NCBI GenBank assembly: GCA_903853805.1
Contig: CAINUN010000062.1
Span: 1-64,000 of the forward strand
Reading direction: 5' to 3'
Origin: an uncultured Bacteroidota bacterium
GTDB lineage: Bacteria > Bacteroidota > Bacteroidia > Chitinophagales > Chitinophagaceae
DNA length: 64,000 bases
Part shown: piece by piece, positions 25,836 to 35,033 of the stretch
Position numbering within the stretch: position 1 is the first letter of the stretch
Layout: the number at the start of each line of letters is the position of its first letter
Position numbers and translations under genes: made by a program
Notes under the pieces: model-generated
What the model saw: only the letters and a program-made list of their open reading frames with translations
Database searches by the model: none
What the model was told of the DNA's origin: nothing

Positions 25836-26819
25836 ATGCCTTCATTTCATTCAGTAGACCTTTCCAATAAATCATTTCTTGTAACCGGTGGGGCTGGCTT
25901 TATTGGTTCACACATCACTGATTATTTGCTCCGTAATGGTGCTAAAAAAGTTCGTGTGCTTGATAATCTTGCAACAGGTTTTCAGCGTAATGTGGACTTG
26001 TTTATCAACAATCCTGCTTTTCAATTTATTGAAGGAGACATTCGTGATTACGATACTTGTAAGAAAGCTTGTGAAGGTATTGATCATGTTTCTCATCAAG
26101 CAGCTTTGGGTTCTGTTCCTCGCTCTATTAACGACCCTGTGACCAGCAATAACGTAAATGTCACTGGAACTTTAAACATGATGACGGCTGCAAAAGAAAT
26201 GGGAGTTAAAACCTTTGTTTATGCATCTTCTTCTTCGGTTTATGGAGATGAACCCAATCTTCCTAAAGTGGAAGATAGAATTGGTAACCCCCTTTCTCCA
26301 TACGCAGTAACTAAAAAGACAAACGAGTTATACGCAGCAGTTTTTGGTGATTTGTATGGCATGAAACTCATGGGCTTTCGTTACTTCAATGTGTTTGGTC
26401 CACGTCAAGACCCAGATGGTCCTTACGCTGCAGTGATTCCATTGTTTGTCAGCGGTATATTGAAAAATACCCCAGTTTATATAAATGGTGATGGAGAGCA
26501 AACTCGTGATTTCACTTATGTAGATAATGCTGTGCAAGCAAATGTTCGAGGAATGCTTACAGAGAACGACATTGCTTTCGGAAAAGTCTATAATGTAGCT
26601 GTTGGTGAAAATTTCTCAGTGAATTTTTTGTATGAAGCCATTCGTGAAATGCTTGGCAAAGAACATCAAGCAACCTATCGCGAACCACGCGCAGGCGACA
26701 TTCGTAATTCACTTGCCGATATTTCTTTGGCAAAAAATCTCTTTGGGTACCAGCCTACACAACGTTTTATGGATGGTTTAAAACAAACAGTAGATTTTTT
26801 CAAAGAGAAATATCAATAA
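25836..26819 (+). CDS. NAD-dependent sugar epimerase (UDP-GlcNAc/GlcNAcA 4-epimerase-like, WbpP type)
   Basis: 327 residues. This is an extended short-chain dehydrogenase with Rossmann motif TGGAGFIGSH (~18-27), DNLATG, QAALGSVPRSINDP with the SVPRS signature of WbpP-like epimerases, catalytic SSSSVYG, YAVTKK with the Tyr and Lys, and RYFNVFGPRQDP. It interconverts UDP-activated GlcNAc-type sugars for polysaccharide or LPS synthesis. Precise substrate is inferred from the SVPRS and NVFGPRQ context. It follows the YdcF-like gene by 53 nt. Confidence 0.85.
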   Translation: MPSFHSVDLSNKSFLVTGGAGFIGSHITDYLLRNGAKKVRVLDNLATGFQRNVDLFINNPAFQFIEGDIRDYDTCKKACEGIDHVSHQAALGSVPRSINDPVTSNNVNVTGTLNMMTAAKEMGVKTFVYASSSSVYGDEPNLPKVEDRIGNPLSPYAVTKKTNELYAAVFGDLYGMKLMGFRYFNVFGPRQDPDGPYAAVIPLFVSGILKNTPVYINGDGEQTRDFTYVDNAVQANVRGMLTENDIAFGKVYNVAVGENFSVNFLYEAIREMLGKEHQATYREPRAGDIRNSLADISLAKNLFGYQPTQRFMDGLKQTVDFFKEKYQ

Positions 26820-26844
26820 TTATTTCAATCGCTTTATTTCATCG

Positions 26845-28398
26845 CTAATATGCAACTACATTAGCCGACTGCTTTTCTAACCATCCTTTCCAGTCTTCTA
26901 ATTGTTTTCCTTTAAGCACACGAGGAAATTTGTTCATTGCACCAGCTTTCCCCATGAAATTTAGGTAGTCGTAAAAAGACTGTCGTGGTAAAATAGTGAG
27001 GAAGATTTCCCTTAAAGCTGAAGTGCGTTCCACAGCATAGTCATCATTTAATTCACAAAGCGTTTCATCTATCATTTGACGAATGGTGTTGGCGTCAGCA
27101 TGAGCATCATCGCAACCAATATACCAATGATGCGCAAATAGATTATTGTGTCGGAAACCTGCAACAGTAAATTCGCGAATGGAGATGTTTAGTTTTTTAG
27201 AAACTGTTTCCACAGCTTTGTTCATATTGTCAACACTCATGTGCTCTCCACAAAGACTGAGGAATTGTTTTGTGCGTCCTACAATTATTATTTCACCCTC
27301 TTTTGCCGATGAAAAACGAACAACATCACCAATGATGTAGCGCCAAGCACCTGCACATGTGCTGAGCATTACTGCATAATCTGTTGTTTCATCCACTTCA
27401 TCAATGAGAAAAGTTTTCACATTGGGTTTAGGATTGCCGTCTTCGTCAAAGTTTTCTTCGTTGAAAGGGACAAACTCATAGAAAATGCCAACATTTAATA
27501 CAAGCTTGATGCCTTCTGTTTTTGGTCTTGCTTGAAAACCAAAAGAACCTTCGGAAGCCATATAAGTTTCAATAAATGTAATTGGCTTTCCAAGAATTTT
27601 CTTAAAACTTTCGCGATAAGGGTCAAATGCAACACCACCATGAATATAGACATGAAGGTTTGGCCAAATTTCATGGATGTTATTGACCTTATGGTAACGG
27701 ATAATTTCTTCAAATACAATTTGTACCCAAGCAGGAACGCCACATACTGTACCCACATCCCATTTCTTAGCATTGCGCACAATGAGTTTGATGCGGTCTT
27801 CCCATTTAGGGCGTCGCGAAATCTTCTTTCCTGGTTTGTAGTAAAAGTTAGACATCCAACGCGGCATATTGGCTGCACTAATACCACTCATATCTCCTTC
27901 GTAATATTCTCCTTTTTCAAACAAAGAGGTGGTGCCACCAAGCATCAAAACCCCTTTTTGAAACGCTATATTCGGAATTTTAAAGTTAGACATCATACAC
28001 ATTTGCTTGAAGCCTACTTTTTTAATGGAGCGAATCATATCCTGTGTCACAGGTATATGCTTACTTGCCGATTCGCTCGTGCCAGAGCTTAATGCAAAAT
28101 ATTTCACCTTTCCAGGCCAGCAAACATTATCCTCGCCATCATAGGCGCGGTGCCACCATTCCTTGTACATTTCGTTATAAGTGCGAACAGGAATTTTTTC
28201 ACGAAAAGCGGTGGAAAAATCTAATTCTTGGCTAAGAATATCGTTGAAGTGGTAATGTTTTCCGAAGGAGGTATATTGGCTTTTTTCGAGTAATTGACGA
28301 AGGGTGCGCAATTGATAGGTGAGTGGCGATGCCACACGCATTGTAAACTTTTTTCTAAGGAATAAGGAACGAGCTACGAGGCTGCCCAATAATGCCAT
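26845..28398 (-). CDS. GH3 family acyl-adenylate/amide synthetase
   Basis: 517 residues, the length of bacterial GH3 proteins. Motifs include the ATP-binding YFALSSGTSESASKHIPVT, LMLGGTTSLFEK, WEDRIKLIV, VYIHGGVAF, FIETYMASEGSFGFQ and GDVVRF with GRTKQFLSLCGEHMS. Plant GH3 enzymes conjugate amino acids to auxin or jasmonate through an adenylate; bacterial substrates are mostly unknown. It is convergent with the sugar epimerase gene. TATCTTTG at 28447-28440 is a likely -7 box for it. Confidence 0.9.
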   Translation of the reverse strand: MALLGSLVARSLFLRKKFTMRVASPLTYQLRTLRQLLEKSQYTSFGKHYHFNDILSQELDFSTAFREKIPVRTYNEMYKEWWHRAYDGEDNVCWPGKVKYFALSSGTSESASKHIPVTQDMIRSIKKVGFKQMCMMSNFKIPNIAFQKGVLMLGGTTSLFEKGEYYEGDMSGISAANMPRWMSNFYYKPGKKISRRPKWEDRIKLIVRNAKKWDVGTVCGVPAWVQIVFEEIIRYHKVNNIHEIWPNLHVYIHGGVAFDPYRESFKKILGKPITFIETYMASEGSFGFQARPKTEGIKLVLNVGIFYEFVPFNEENFDEDGNPKPNVKTFLIDEVDETTDYAVMLSTCAGAWRYIIGDVVRFSSAKEGEIIIVGRTKQFLSLCGEHMSVDNMNKAVETVSKKLNISIREFTVAGFRHNNLFAHHWYIGCDDAHADANTIRQMIDETLCELNDDYAVERTSALREIFLTILPRQSFYDYLNFMGKAGAMNKFPRVLKGKQLEDWKGWLEKQSANVVAY

Positions 28399-29012
28399 CT
28401 TTGATTTTTCTTAGTGGTGTAAAATAATGTGCAAGGCGGCAAAGATAACTTTTAGACAATAAAAATAGAGGTTGTGGTTGTTAAAAGAGGAATATTGGGA
28501 AACGCGATTACTATTGTCATTTTTTCACTCCTTTCATAATAACAATTGCTATAGGTCTATGTAATAGCATCCATTTTGTTGGTTATTTTATTTAATTCTA
28601 GTAAAGTTTTACTAAATTCAATTAAAATCTTTAAAAAAAAGAATAAAAGTTCATTAGAGATTAATAAAATTATAAAGAAATATAAAAAAGGTTTACTAGA
28701 AATCGATAAAATTTTAATCAAAATTGGTAAGTGTTTATTTAATTTAATTGAAACTTTAATTAAGTTAATTAAAAAATACTGCTTACACTATATTTTTGAT
28801 TGCATTTTGAGAAAAAACTGGTCTGATATGCGTTAAAAACATAATTCATTCAATCTTTGTGAGTCATAACTTCAACTATCCGTTTCTAAAATGTTTTAAT
28901 TCATTTTTATGGAAATCATATTCCTTTTCATTTTTGTAGTTGATGCATTTGAAAGTTTTTTTTAAGAATAAAAACAGGAAACGATTTTCCATTTAAGTTT
29001 GCAATCCTTTTT
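28399..29012. other. 614-nt divergent spacer with a 21-nt repeat array
   Basis: Between the GH3 gene (minus) and the small membrane protein gene (plus). It holds the GH3 promoter-like box, array A (28579-28788) and, near 28994-29001, TAAGTTTG as a possible -7 box for the plus gene. An 86-codon open frame at 28576-28836 is a by-product of the array's three-base phase. The remaining AT-rich parts show nothing. Confidence 0.6.
28579..28788. repeat. Array A: ten degenerate 21-nt tandem units
   Basis: Units start at 28579, 28600, 28621, 28642, 28663, 28684, 28705, 28726, 28747 and 28768. The rough consensus begins AATAAAATTTTA and continues with A/T-rich sequence; A-runs recur at the same place in every unit. 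Read on the plus strand each unit is seven codons with Lys usually third (SIKIFKK, INKIIKK, IDKILIK, LIETLIK). Units are 40-75 percent alike by eye. There are no spacers, so this is not CRISPR. Confidence 0.85.
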
Positions 29013-29255
29013 ATGAATATTGAAGAAAGAAACGAGCGCGGTGGCGCATTTGGGAGTTTTAGGGCAGCGCTGCATTTAGGCATGGGTGCAGTTTATCTTG
29101 TAGTAGGTTTCCTTGTCATTTATATTAAGTATTTTGGCACCATGGAGCTGCCCACTGGCATGGCTTACACACTTGGTAGTTTAATGTTGCTTTATGGTGT
29201 TTTTAGAATTTGGAGAGGTATTGTGGCTGTGAAGGAAAACAGAATGAGAAAATAA
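29013..29255 (+). CDS. Small two-helix membrane protein, conserved hypothetical
   Basis: 80 residues. There are two membrane segments (LHLGMGAVYLVVGFLVIYI and AYTLGSLMLLYGVFRIW) and a basic C-terminal tail VAVKENRMRK. An ATG follows a TAAGTTTG box by 11 nt. It lies 58 nt before the PstS-like lipoprotein on the same strand and probably heads that operon. Function unknown. Confidence 0.75.
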   Translation: MNIEERNERGGAFGSFRAALHLGMGAVYLVVGFLVIYIKYFGTMELPTGMAYTLGSLMLLYGVFRIWRGIVAVKENRMRK

Positions 29256-29313
29256 TCACAACAAATTGATGTCTTTACCGTTCAATAAGGAATATTGTCT
29301 AAAATTGCGCCTC

Positions 29314-30216
29314 ATGCAAAAATTGGTATTAGGAATTTTGGGTTTACTGCTATCTTTTTCTTTTTTCTCTTGCGAGGAAGGAGCAAAAGGACCAGTTGAC
29401 ACGTTTACCACAGGCAATATTTTGGTAGAGGCAGATGAATCTTTCCGCCCTATTATTGAAGAGCAATTGAAAGTTTTTGATAGTAGTTTTCCTGAAACCA
29501 ATATCAAAATAGTGTACAAGCCCGAAGCAGAGTGTATCAAAGATTTTATGACGAATACTACACGACTTATCATTGTCACAAGAGATTTGAGCAAAGATGA
29601 GAAAGAGGCTTTGGGTCAAAGAAAAATTATAACCACTTCATTGCCTATTGCTAAAGATGCAGTTGCTTTAGTAGTAAATAATGATTGTAAGGATACGCTT
29701 TTCAATATTGACCAAATCAAAGGGATTCTTACAGGAAAATTTGCTAAGAAATACACAGTGGTTTGCGACAATCAAGGTTCAAGCATCCTACGTTATCTGC
29801 TCGATTCCATCATTCCTGGTCAGCAATTGGCGGCAAATGTATTTGCAGCAAAAGGAAAAGATTCGCTAATTAATTATGTTGCTAACAATCCTAATGCACT
29901 TGGTTTCATAAGCGTTACTGATGTGTCGGATTTCAATGATCCCGAAGGACTTGCTTTTATTAATAAAGTAAAGGTGGTGGAGCTTTTCAATGAAAAATGG
30001 AATGGGTCTTACAAACCTTATCAAGCGTATATTGCCCCCAACAAATATCCTTTTACACGAAAAATTTATTACATTCATAGAGAGACCTATCCTGGTCTTG
30101 GCACGGGCTTTGCCAACTTCATGAGTAGAGACCGTGGTCAATTAATTTTTAAACAATCAAGAATGTTTCCTTTAAGGTCAGATGTTATCTTCAGGGAAGC
30201 AGCTATTAATAACTAA
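29314..30216 (+). CDS. PstS-like phosphate-binding lipoprotein
   Basis: 300 residues from the ATG at 29314; the frame extends 16 codons upstream but the signal peptide begins here. The lipobox LSFSFFSC gives a lipidated Cys. The PBP-like domain has TGNILVEADESFRPIIEEQL, PIAKDAVALVVNNDC, FNIDQIKGILTGKF and NPNALGFISVTDV, as in PstS-family substrate-binding proteins. No PstCAB permease is nearby, so it may be an orphan sensor or binding protein. The TPR gene 43 nt downstream is a likely operon partner. Confidence 0.85.
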   Translation: MQKLVLGILGLLLSFSFFSCEEGAKGPVDTFTTGNILVEADESFRPIIEEQLKVFDSSFPETNIKIVYKPEAECIKDFMTNTTRLIIVTRDLSKDEKEALGQRKIITTSLPIAKDAVALVVNNDCKDTLFNIDQIKGILTGKFAKKYTVVCDNQGSSILRYLLDSIIPGQQLAANVFAAKGKDSLINYVANNPNALGFISVTDVSDFNDPEGLAFINKVKVVELFNEKWNGSYKPYQAYIAPNKYPFTRKIYYIHRETYPGLGTGFANFMSRDRGQLIFKQSRMFPLRSDVIFREAAINN

Positions 30217-30259
30217 GTAAATATTGCAAGAAAACTACCTTTCAAATCAGTTTTAAAAA

Positions 30260-31846
30260 ATGAACAGTAAAAAATCCCTTTTAGTTGCAGTTGCATTTAT
30301 GTTTGGCATTGCAGCTTCTGCGCAATCGTTGGAAGATGGTATAAAGATGTATAAATACGAGCGTTTCCAAACCGCTAAAAGCATTTTGTCGCCATTGACC
30401 AACACCCCAATGGCAAACTACTATCTCGGTTTGTGTGAATTGAAAATGGGCAATATAAATGCTGCAAAAACAGTTTTCTCAAAATTCCCAGAAGACCCTG
30501 CCAACCAATCGGGATTGGCGCGTGTAGCATTTCTTCAAAAAAATGTTTCTGAAGGGAACCGTTTGGTGGGAGTAGTTGCAACCAAAGCTGTGAAAAAGGT
30601 TTGGGAACCTTTTATGTATGCTGCAGATGCAATCAATAATACCGATGGTGGTAACATTCAACAAGCCATAGATTGGTATGCTGCTGCTTTGAAAAAAAGT
30701 GATAACGCCGATCTACATTTATCTACAGGCGATGCTTACCTCAAAACTCCTGGTGGCGGTGGTGAAGCCATGAATAATTATGAAAGTGTAACCTCCAAAG
30801 ACGATAAAAATTCTTTGGCTTATACAAAGATTGGTTCAGTTTGGTATAGTGCAAAACGCTACGACCTAGCTTTAGAAAATTACCAAAAAGCAAAGGATGT
30901 AGACACTACTAATCCTCTTCCTTATCGCAATCTTGCATTGGCTTATTACTACGTTGGAAAAGGTGATTTAGCACTACAAAACATTGAGTCTTACTTAAGA
31001 AAATCTGATAAAACCGATGATGACTTAGTGAACTATTTGAATATTCTTTATCTCGCCAAAAAATATAAAGATGCTATTCAAATTGGTCAGGAATTATTGA
31101 AAAAAGGAAAAGATGAACCTGGTTTTTATGGCATCATTGGATACAGTCAAATGGAGTCTAAAGATTTTGGAAATGCTTTAATTACAGTGCGCAATTATTT
31201 TGCAAAGAAAGATCCAAAGAAAATTCTGCCGCTCGATTATAAAAACTATGGAAAAATTGCATTGGGAAATTCAATGCCTGATACCGCCGATGCTTATTTT
31301 GCTAAAGCTATTGATGCTGATACCGCTAAAAATAAAACAGAAACCTTTCGTGGAATAGCCGAGGCTTTTAAAGAAGCAAAAGAATTTGGTAAATCAGCTC
31401 AATGGTATGAAAAATTGATTGCTGCAAATCCAAATGCATCAGCAACTGATTTTTTCTGGAGAGGGACTATGTATTATTACAATAAGGATTATACAAATGC
31501 TGCCAAAGGTTTTGAATCTATGCACAATAAATATCCTGAGCAACCATCAGCAATTTACTGGCAAGGGCGCGTGGGAGCAGCAATTGATGAAGAAGCTACC
31601 AAAGGAACTGCAGAACCTTTCTACATTGATTGGTTAACTAAAGTAGGTCCAAACTATGATAAGAAAAACGACCTCATGCAAGCCTATCAATACCTTGCCT
31701 TGTATTATTTCAACAAAAATGACAAGGATAACATGAAGGCTTACATGGATAAGATTGAAGCAATTGACCCTGTCAATGCTTTCTTGAAACAATTGAAAGA
31801 GGCTACAAGCAAACCTAAAAAGCCAGCATCTAAATCCGCTAAATAA
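30260..31846 (+). CDS. Exported TPR protein
   Basis: 528 residues. A signal peptide (SKKSLLVAVAFMFGIAASAQ) is followed by tetratricopeptide repeats over most of the length, for example SLAYTKIGSVWYSAKRYDLA and NPLPYRNLALAYYYVGKGDL. The C-terminal tail is Lys/Ser/Pro-rich. It is probably periplasmic, acting as a scaffold with the PstS-like lipoprotein encoded just upstream. No catalytic motif seen. Confidence 0.8.
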   Translation: MNSKKSLLVAVAFMFGIAASAQSLEDGIKMYKYERFQTAKSILSPLTNTPMANYYLGLCELKMGNINAAKTVFSKFPEDPANQSGLARVAFLQKNVSEGNRLVGVVATKAVKKVWEPFMYAADAINNTDGGNIQQAIDWYAAALKKSDNADLHLSTGDAYLKTPGGGGEAMNNYESVTSKDDKNSLAYTKIGSVWYSAKRYDLALENYQKAKDVDTTNPLPYRNLALAYYYVGKGDLALQNIESYLRKSDKTDDDLVNYLNILYLAKKYKDAIQIGQELLKKGKDEPGFYGIIGYSQMESKDFGNALITVRNYFAKKDPKKILPLDYKNYGKIALGNSMPDTADAYFAKAIDADTAKNKTETFRGIAEAFKEAKEFGKSAQWYEKLIAANPNASATDFFWRGTMYYYNKDYTNAAKGFESMHNKYPEQPSAIYWQGRVGAAIDEEATKGTAEPFYIDWLTKVGPNYDKKNDLMQAYQYLALYYFNKNDKDNMKAYMDKIEAIDPVNAFLKQLKEATSKPKKPASKSAK

Positions 31847-31865
31847 TAATTATAAAATCGCTCAA

Positions 31866-31895
31866 AAACCACCTTTTAAAAAGGTGGTTTTTTTT
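31866..31895 (+). terminator. Terminator of the PstS-TPR operon
   Basis: AACCACCTTTT and AAAAGGTGGTT stem followed by eight T. Confidence 0.85.
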
Positions 31896-31927
31896 CAAAA
31901 AAAAAAGTCTGAGGAGAACCTCAGACT
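31896..31927 (-). terminator. Terminator of tsf
   Basis: On the minus strand AGTCTGAGG, loop TTCT, CCTCAGACT (31927-31906) and then a run of ten T. It is back to back with the plus-strand terminator. Confidence 0.9.
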
Positions 31928-31959
31928 GTGTGACAAAAAAACAAAAAACCAAACTCTTA

Positions 31960-32793
31960 TTAGCCTATTGCAACTCGGTTGAACGAGGTAACATTGGCGC
32001 CACCTGCACTCTTTAAGTATTCAGCAACGGTTTTACCGCCGTCTTTTACAAAAGGTTGTGCAAGCAAAGTATTTTCTTTAAAGAAGGCATTCAATTTTCC
32101 TTCTGCAATTTTAGCAACCATTTCTTGTGGTTTCCCAGCCATTTTAGGGTCGTTGTTCATTGTGTCAATAACAATGGCTCTTTCTCTTTCAACCACTTCA
32201 GCAGATACGCTATCAGCGTCCAAAGCTACAGGATTCATTGCTGCAATTTGCATTGCTACATCTTTACCTGCTTCTTCAGCTTCTTTATCAAGGCAAACCA
32301 ATACACCAATGCGATTTGCACCGTGAATATATGCTGCAACATAAGGAGCTTCAACTCTTTCAAAAGCTACAATACCAATTTTTTCACCGATTGCAGCCAA
32401 TTTATCATTGATAAGGTCTGAAACTTTTGCGCCACCTACTGATACTTCATTCAATTCTTCAATTGATTTTACGTTGTTGCTTACTGCTGCTTCTGCAATC
32501 GTTTGAACAAAAGCAACGAAATCAGCATTCTTCGAAACAAAATCTGTTTCACAACTGATACAAACAATAAAACCAGTTTTATTATCAGCAGTAGTTTTTG
32601 CAAGAACTACACCTTCTTTAGCTTCACGGTCACTACGCTTTGCCGCTACTTTCTGTCCTTGTTTACGAAGCCAGTCAATTGCTGCTTCAAAATCTCCTTC
32701 AGATTCTGTCAGCGCTTTACGGCAATCCATCATGCCGGCACCTGTTTGTTGGCGCAGCTTGTTTATGTCAGCTGCTGTGATTGTTGCACTCAT
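31960..32793 (-). CDS. tsf: Elongation factor Ts
   Basis: 277 residues. The N-terminal UBA-like domain ITAADINKLRQQTGAGMMDCRKAL and the core motif CETDFVSKNADFVAF are unmistakable, followed by two EF-Ts core subdomains. It is the guanine nucleotide exchange factor for EF-Tu. It is downstream of rpsB as in most bacteria, with a 15-bp hairpin between them. Confidence 0.97.
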   Translation of the reverse strand: MSATITAADINKLRQQTGAGMMDCRKALTESEGDFEAAIDWLRKQGQKVAAKRSDREAKEGVVLAKTTADNKTGFIVCISCETDFVSKNADFVAFVQTIAEAAVSNNVKSIEELNEVSVGGAKVSDLINDKLAAIGEKIGIVAFERVEAPYVAAYIHGANRIGVLVCLDKEAEEAGKDVAMQIAAMNPVALDADSVSAEVVERERAIVIDTMNNDPKMAGKPQEMVAKIAEGKLNAFFKENTLLAQPFVKDGGKTVAEYLKSAGGANVTSFNRVAIG

Positions 32794-32827
32794 TTTCTAT
32801 GACTTGTTTATGAGAGTTATTATGTTT

Positions 32828-32861
32828 AAACTCAAAGCCCTATTGTTAGGGCTTTGAGTTT
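32828..32861 (-). promoter_or_regulatory. 15-bp hairpin between rpsB and tsf
   Basis: AAACTCAAAGCCCTA (32828-32842) and TAGGGCTTTGAGTTT (32847-32861) pair perfectly around a 4-nt loop. On the rpsB-tsf transcript the 3' side is followed by AAACATAATA, so the T-run is only three long and readthrough is expected. The long T-run is on the other strand. It probably attenuates or marks an RNase cleavage point between the two genes. Confidence 0.75.
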
Positions 32862-32881
32862 TTTATTTCTTGGAGTATTGA

Positions 32882-33733
32882 TTAAGGTTTCTTTGCGGCT
32901 GTGCGGGTACGCCCACCTGGTTGGCGTGTTTTTACACGTCCACCACGACCTTCGCCTTTTCCTTTCGCATCATCTTCTTCATTGATGTTGATGTTGTGTG
33001 CATTTTCAGATGCTTCTTCAGTATCGTCTTCTTTCACTTCACTACGCTCTTGAAGTCCTTCCATAATGGCGGCTGTGAGATAGTTGGTGATAATGGCAAT
33101 AGACTTAGTAGCATCATCGTTTGAAGGAATTGCGAAATCAACTTTAGTTGGGTCACTGTTGGTGTCCACCATTGCAAAAGTGGTAATCCCAAGGCGTTTA
33201 GCTTCAGCTAAAGCAATGTGCTCGTGACTAATATCCACCATGAAAATGGCATGAGGTGCGCGCGGCATGTTGGAGATACCACCCAACACTTTTTCCATTT
33301 TTTCTTTGCTACGGCTCAATGTTAAGCGCTCTTTCTTGGTAACGCTGTCAAGTGTGCCATCGCCAAGCATTTTTTCAATGCTTTGCATTTTCTTCACACT
33401 CTTACGAATAGTTTGGAAGTTAGTAAGCATTCCACCCAACCAACGTTCAGTAACGAAAGGCATGTTCACTTTTGCTGCTGCTTCGGCAACAATTTCTTTT
33501 GCTTGTTTCTTAGTAGCAACAAACATGATTTTTTTGCCGCTCTTAGCAATTGATTTTAGAGCTGCGGCAGATTCTTCAAGGCCTTCAATTGTTTTATTGA
33601 GGTCAATGATATGAATGCCATTTTTTTCGGCAAAGATGTAAGGAAGCATCTTTGGGTTCCACTTTTTTCTGAGGTGACCGAAATGTACACCAGCTTCCAA
33701 TAATTGCTGATGCAGGCTTTTATTTTCTTCCAT
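32882..33733 (-). CDS. rpsB: 30S ribosomal protein S2
   Basis: 283 residues. QQLLEAGVHFGHLRKKWNPKM, VTERWLGGMLTNF, HIALAEAKRLGI and VDTNSDP are standard S2 motifs. A C-terminal extension of about 50 residues is acidic, then Gly/Arg-rich (KGKGEGRGGRVKTRQPGGR), longer than in E. coli but common in Bacteroidota. It binds late in 30S assembly and contacts S1. It is part of the L13-S9-S2-EF-Ts cluster. Confidence 0.97.
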   Translation of the reverse strand: MEENKSLHQQLLEAGVHFGHLRKKWNPKMLPYIFAEKNGIHIIDLNKTIEGLEESAAALKSIAKSGKKIMFVATKKQAKEIVAEAAAKVNMPFVTERWLGGMLTNFQTIRKSVKKMQSIEKMLGDGTLDSVTKKERLTLSRSKEKMEKVLGGISNMPRAPHAIFMVDISHEHIALAEAKRLGITTFAMVDTNSDPTKVDFAIPSNDDATKSIAIITNYLTAAIMEGLQERSEVKEDDTEEASENAHNININEEDDAKGKGEGRGGRVKTRQPGGRTRTAAKKP

Positions 33734-33778
33734 TGTTGAAATTTCTTGTAGGTTAAAAAAAAGAGTTGATACCAGCGA

Positions 33779-34168
33779 TTAACGTTTAGAGAACTGGAAG
33801 CTACGACGAGCTTTGCGTTTACCGAATTTCTTACGCTCAACAGAACGTGGGTCGCGGGTTAAGAGTCCTTCTTTTTTCAAAGTAGGACGAAACTCAGGAT
33901 TCACTTCGCATAAAACGCGTGAGATACCCATTTTAATAGCTTCTGCTTGTCCTTTTGGTCCACCACCTGCAACATTAACAACAATATCATAGGCATTAAG
34001 TGAATCGACTGTTTTAAGAGGAAGTTCAACTTGATTTTGAAGGTACATGAGTGTAAAATAATTTTTATACTCTTTACCATTTACCGTAATGGCACCAGCA
34101 CCTTTGCTCAAATAAACACGAGCTACGGCTTCTTTACGGCGTCCAATGGCATTTTTTTGCTTTTCCAT
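33779..34168 (-). CDS. rpsI: 30S ribosomal protein S9
   Basis: 129 residues. NAIGRRKEAVARVYLSKG, VAGGGPKGQAEAIKMGISR and the basic C terminus KKFGKRKARRSFQFSKR, which reaches the ribosomal P site and ends in Lys-Arg, identify S9. It lies 33 nt after rplM. Confidence 0.97.
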   Translation of the reverse strand: MEKQKNAIGRRKEAVARVYLSKGAGAITVNGKEYKNYFTLMYLQNQVELPLKTVDSLNAYDIVVNVAGGGPKGQAEAIKMGISRVLCEVNPEFRPTLKKEGLLTRDPRSVERKKFGKRKARRSFQFSKR

Positions 34169-34201
34169 TTATATTCTTGGAATTTGGATTTTAGAATTTT
34201 C

Positions 34202-34645
34202 TTAGAATTTCATGTCTTTAGGTTGCTGTGCTTTATGCGGGTGTTCAGCACCTTCATAAACGAACAGTTTTTTGTACATCGCACGACCAAGGCGATTTTT
34301 AGGAAGCATACCTTTAACAGCGCGCTCAATCATCACATTTGGTCTGTTATTAATCATCACTTTTGCAGTTGCAATTTTTTGTCCACCTGGATAACCAGAG
34401 TACGTGATGTATTCTTTGTCTTCCATTTTGTTGCCTGTAAGAACAACTTTGCTGGAATTAACAACGATTACGTAATCGCCGCAATCGAAGTGAGGGGTGT
34501 AATATGCCTTATGCTTACCGCGAAGTACGGTTGCAATTCTAGACGTCATACGACCCAATGTCTGGTTGGTTGCATCAACCATGTACCAATCGCGCGAAAC
34601 GATTTTTTCGTTGGCCGATTGTGTTTTAAAACTTAGGTGTCTCAT
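34202..34645 (-). CDS. rplM: 50S ribosomal protein L13
   Basis: 147 residues. DWYMVDATNQTLGRMTSRIATVLRGKHK, YVIVVNSSKVVLTGNKMEDK and GMLPKNRLGRAMYKKLFVYEG are diagnostic. It is the first gene of the cluster and is preceded by a very good promoter at 34767-34736. Confidence 0.97.
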   Translation of the reverse strand: MRHLSFKTQSANEKIVSRDWYMVDATNQTLGRMTSRIATVLRGKHKAYYTPHFDCGDYVIVVNSSKVVLTGNKMEDKEYITYSGYPGGQKIATAKVMINNRPNVMIERAVKGMLPKNRLGRAMYKKLFVYEGAEHPHKAQQPKDMKF

Positions 34646-34735
34646 TGCCTGATTAAAATTTTCTCTTATTGTTACTGCCGTGATTTTTTAAAAGAAAGAT
34701 TTCAAAAAATTTTCGACTTGTTTTTAAAAGGATTG

Positions 34736-34767
34736 CAAAAGTAGGCGCTACATCAATAGTTACCAAA
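34736..34767 (-). promoter_or_regulatory. Promoter of the rplM-rpsI-rpsB-tsf cluster
   Basis: Minus strand: TTTG (34767-34764), a 20-nt spacer and TACTTTTG (34743-34736). It is a full match to the Bacteroidota consensus, about 90 nt before rplM. The leader is long enough for feedback control by a ribosomal protein, but no specific structure is recognised. Confidence 0.85.
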
Positions 34768-34941
34768 AAAATCATTAAAAAAATTTAAGGCACTTCCACA
34801 AGATGTTGATAATCAGCTTAAAAAATCACCCGAAATATTTTTCCCTTCAGAGAATGCTTGAATAGCTCAATCTAATAATGGTGTTAACTATAAACATTAA
34901 AAGAGCAGAAAAAATTTCTGTTAACATTTTTTTGGCAAATT

Positions 34942-34972
34942 TTTGAATTTCTCAACGAAACACAATACTTTC
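34942..34972 (+). promoter_or_regulatory. Promoter of the SusC/SusD operon
   Basis: TTTG (34942-34945), a 20-nt spacer and TACTTTC (34966-34972) lie about 60 nt before the susC-like ATG. The rest of the 388-nt divergent spacer towards rplM shows no other feature. Confidence 0.65.
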
Positions 34973-35033
34973 ACCCTAAGTTAACACATTTAGTACACTC
35001 ATTAATTTTTACTTAACAACAAATCCATTAAAA

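Noticed and set aside
28576-28836. 86-codon Lys/Ile-rich ORF over array A
   Set aside because: It is explained by the 21-nt period; kept as a repeat and hypothesis, not called as a gene.
34031-34636. 201-codon plus-strand ORF over rplM-rpsI
   Set aside because: Antisense shadow of two ribosomal protein genes.
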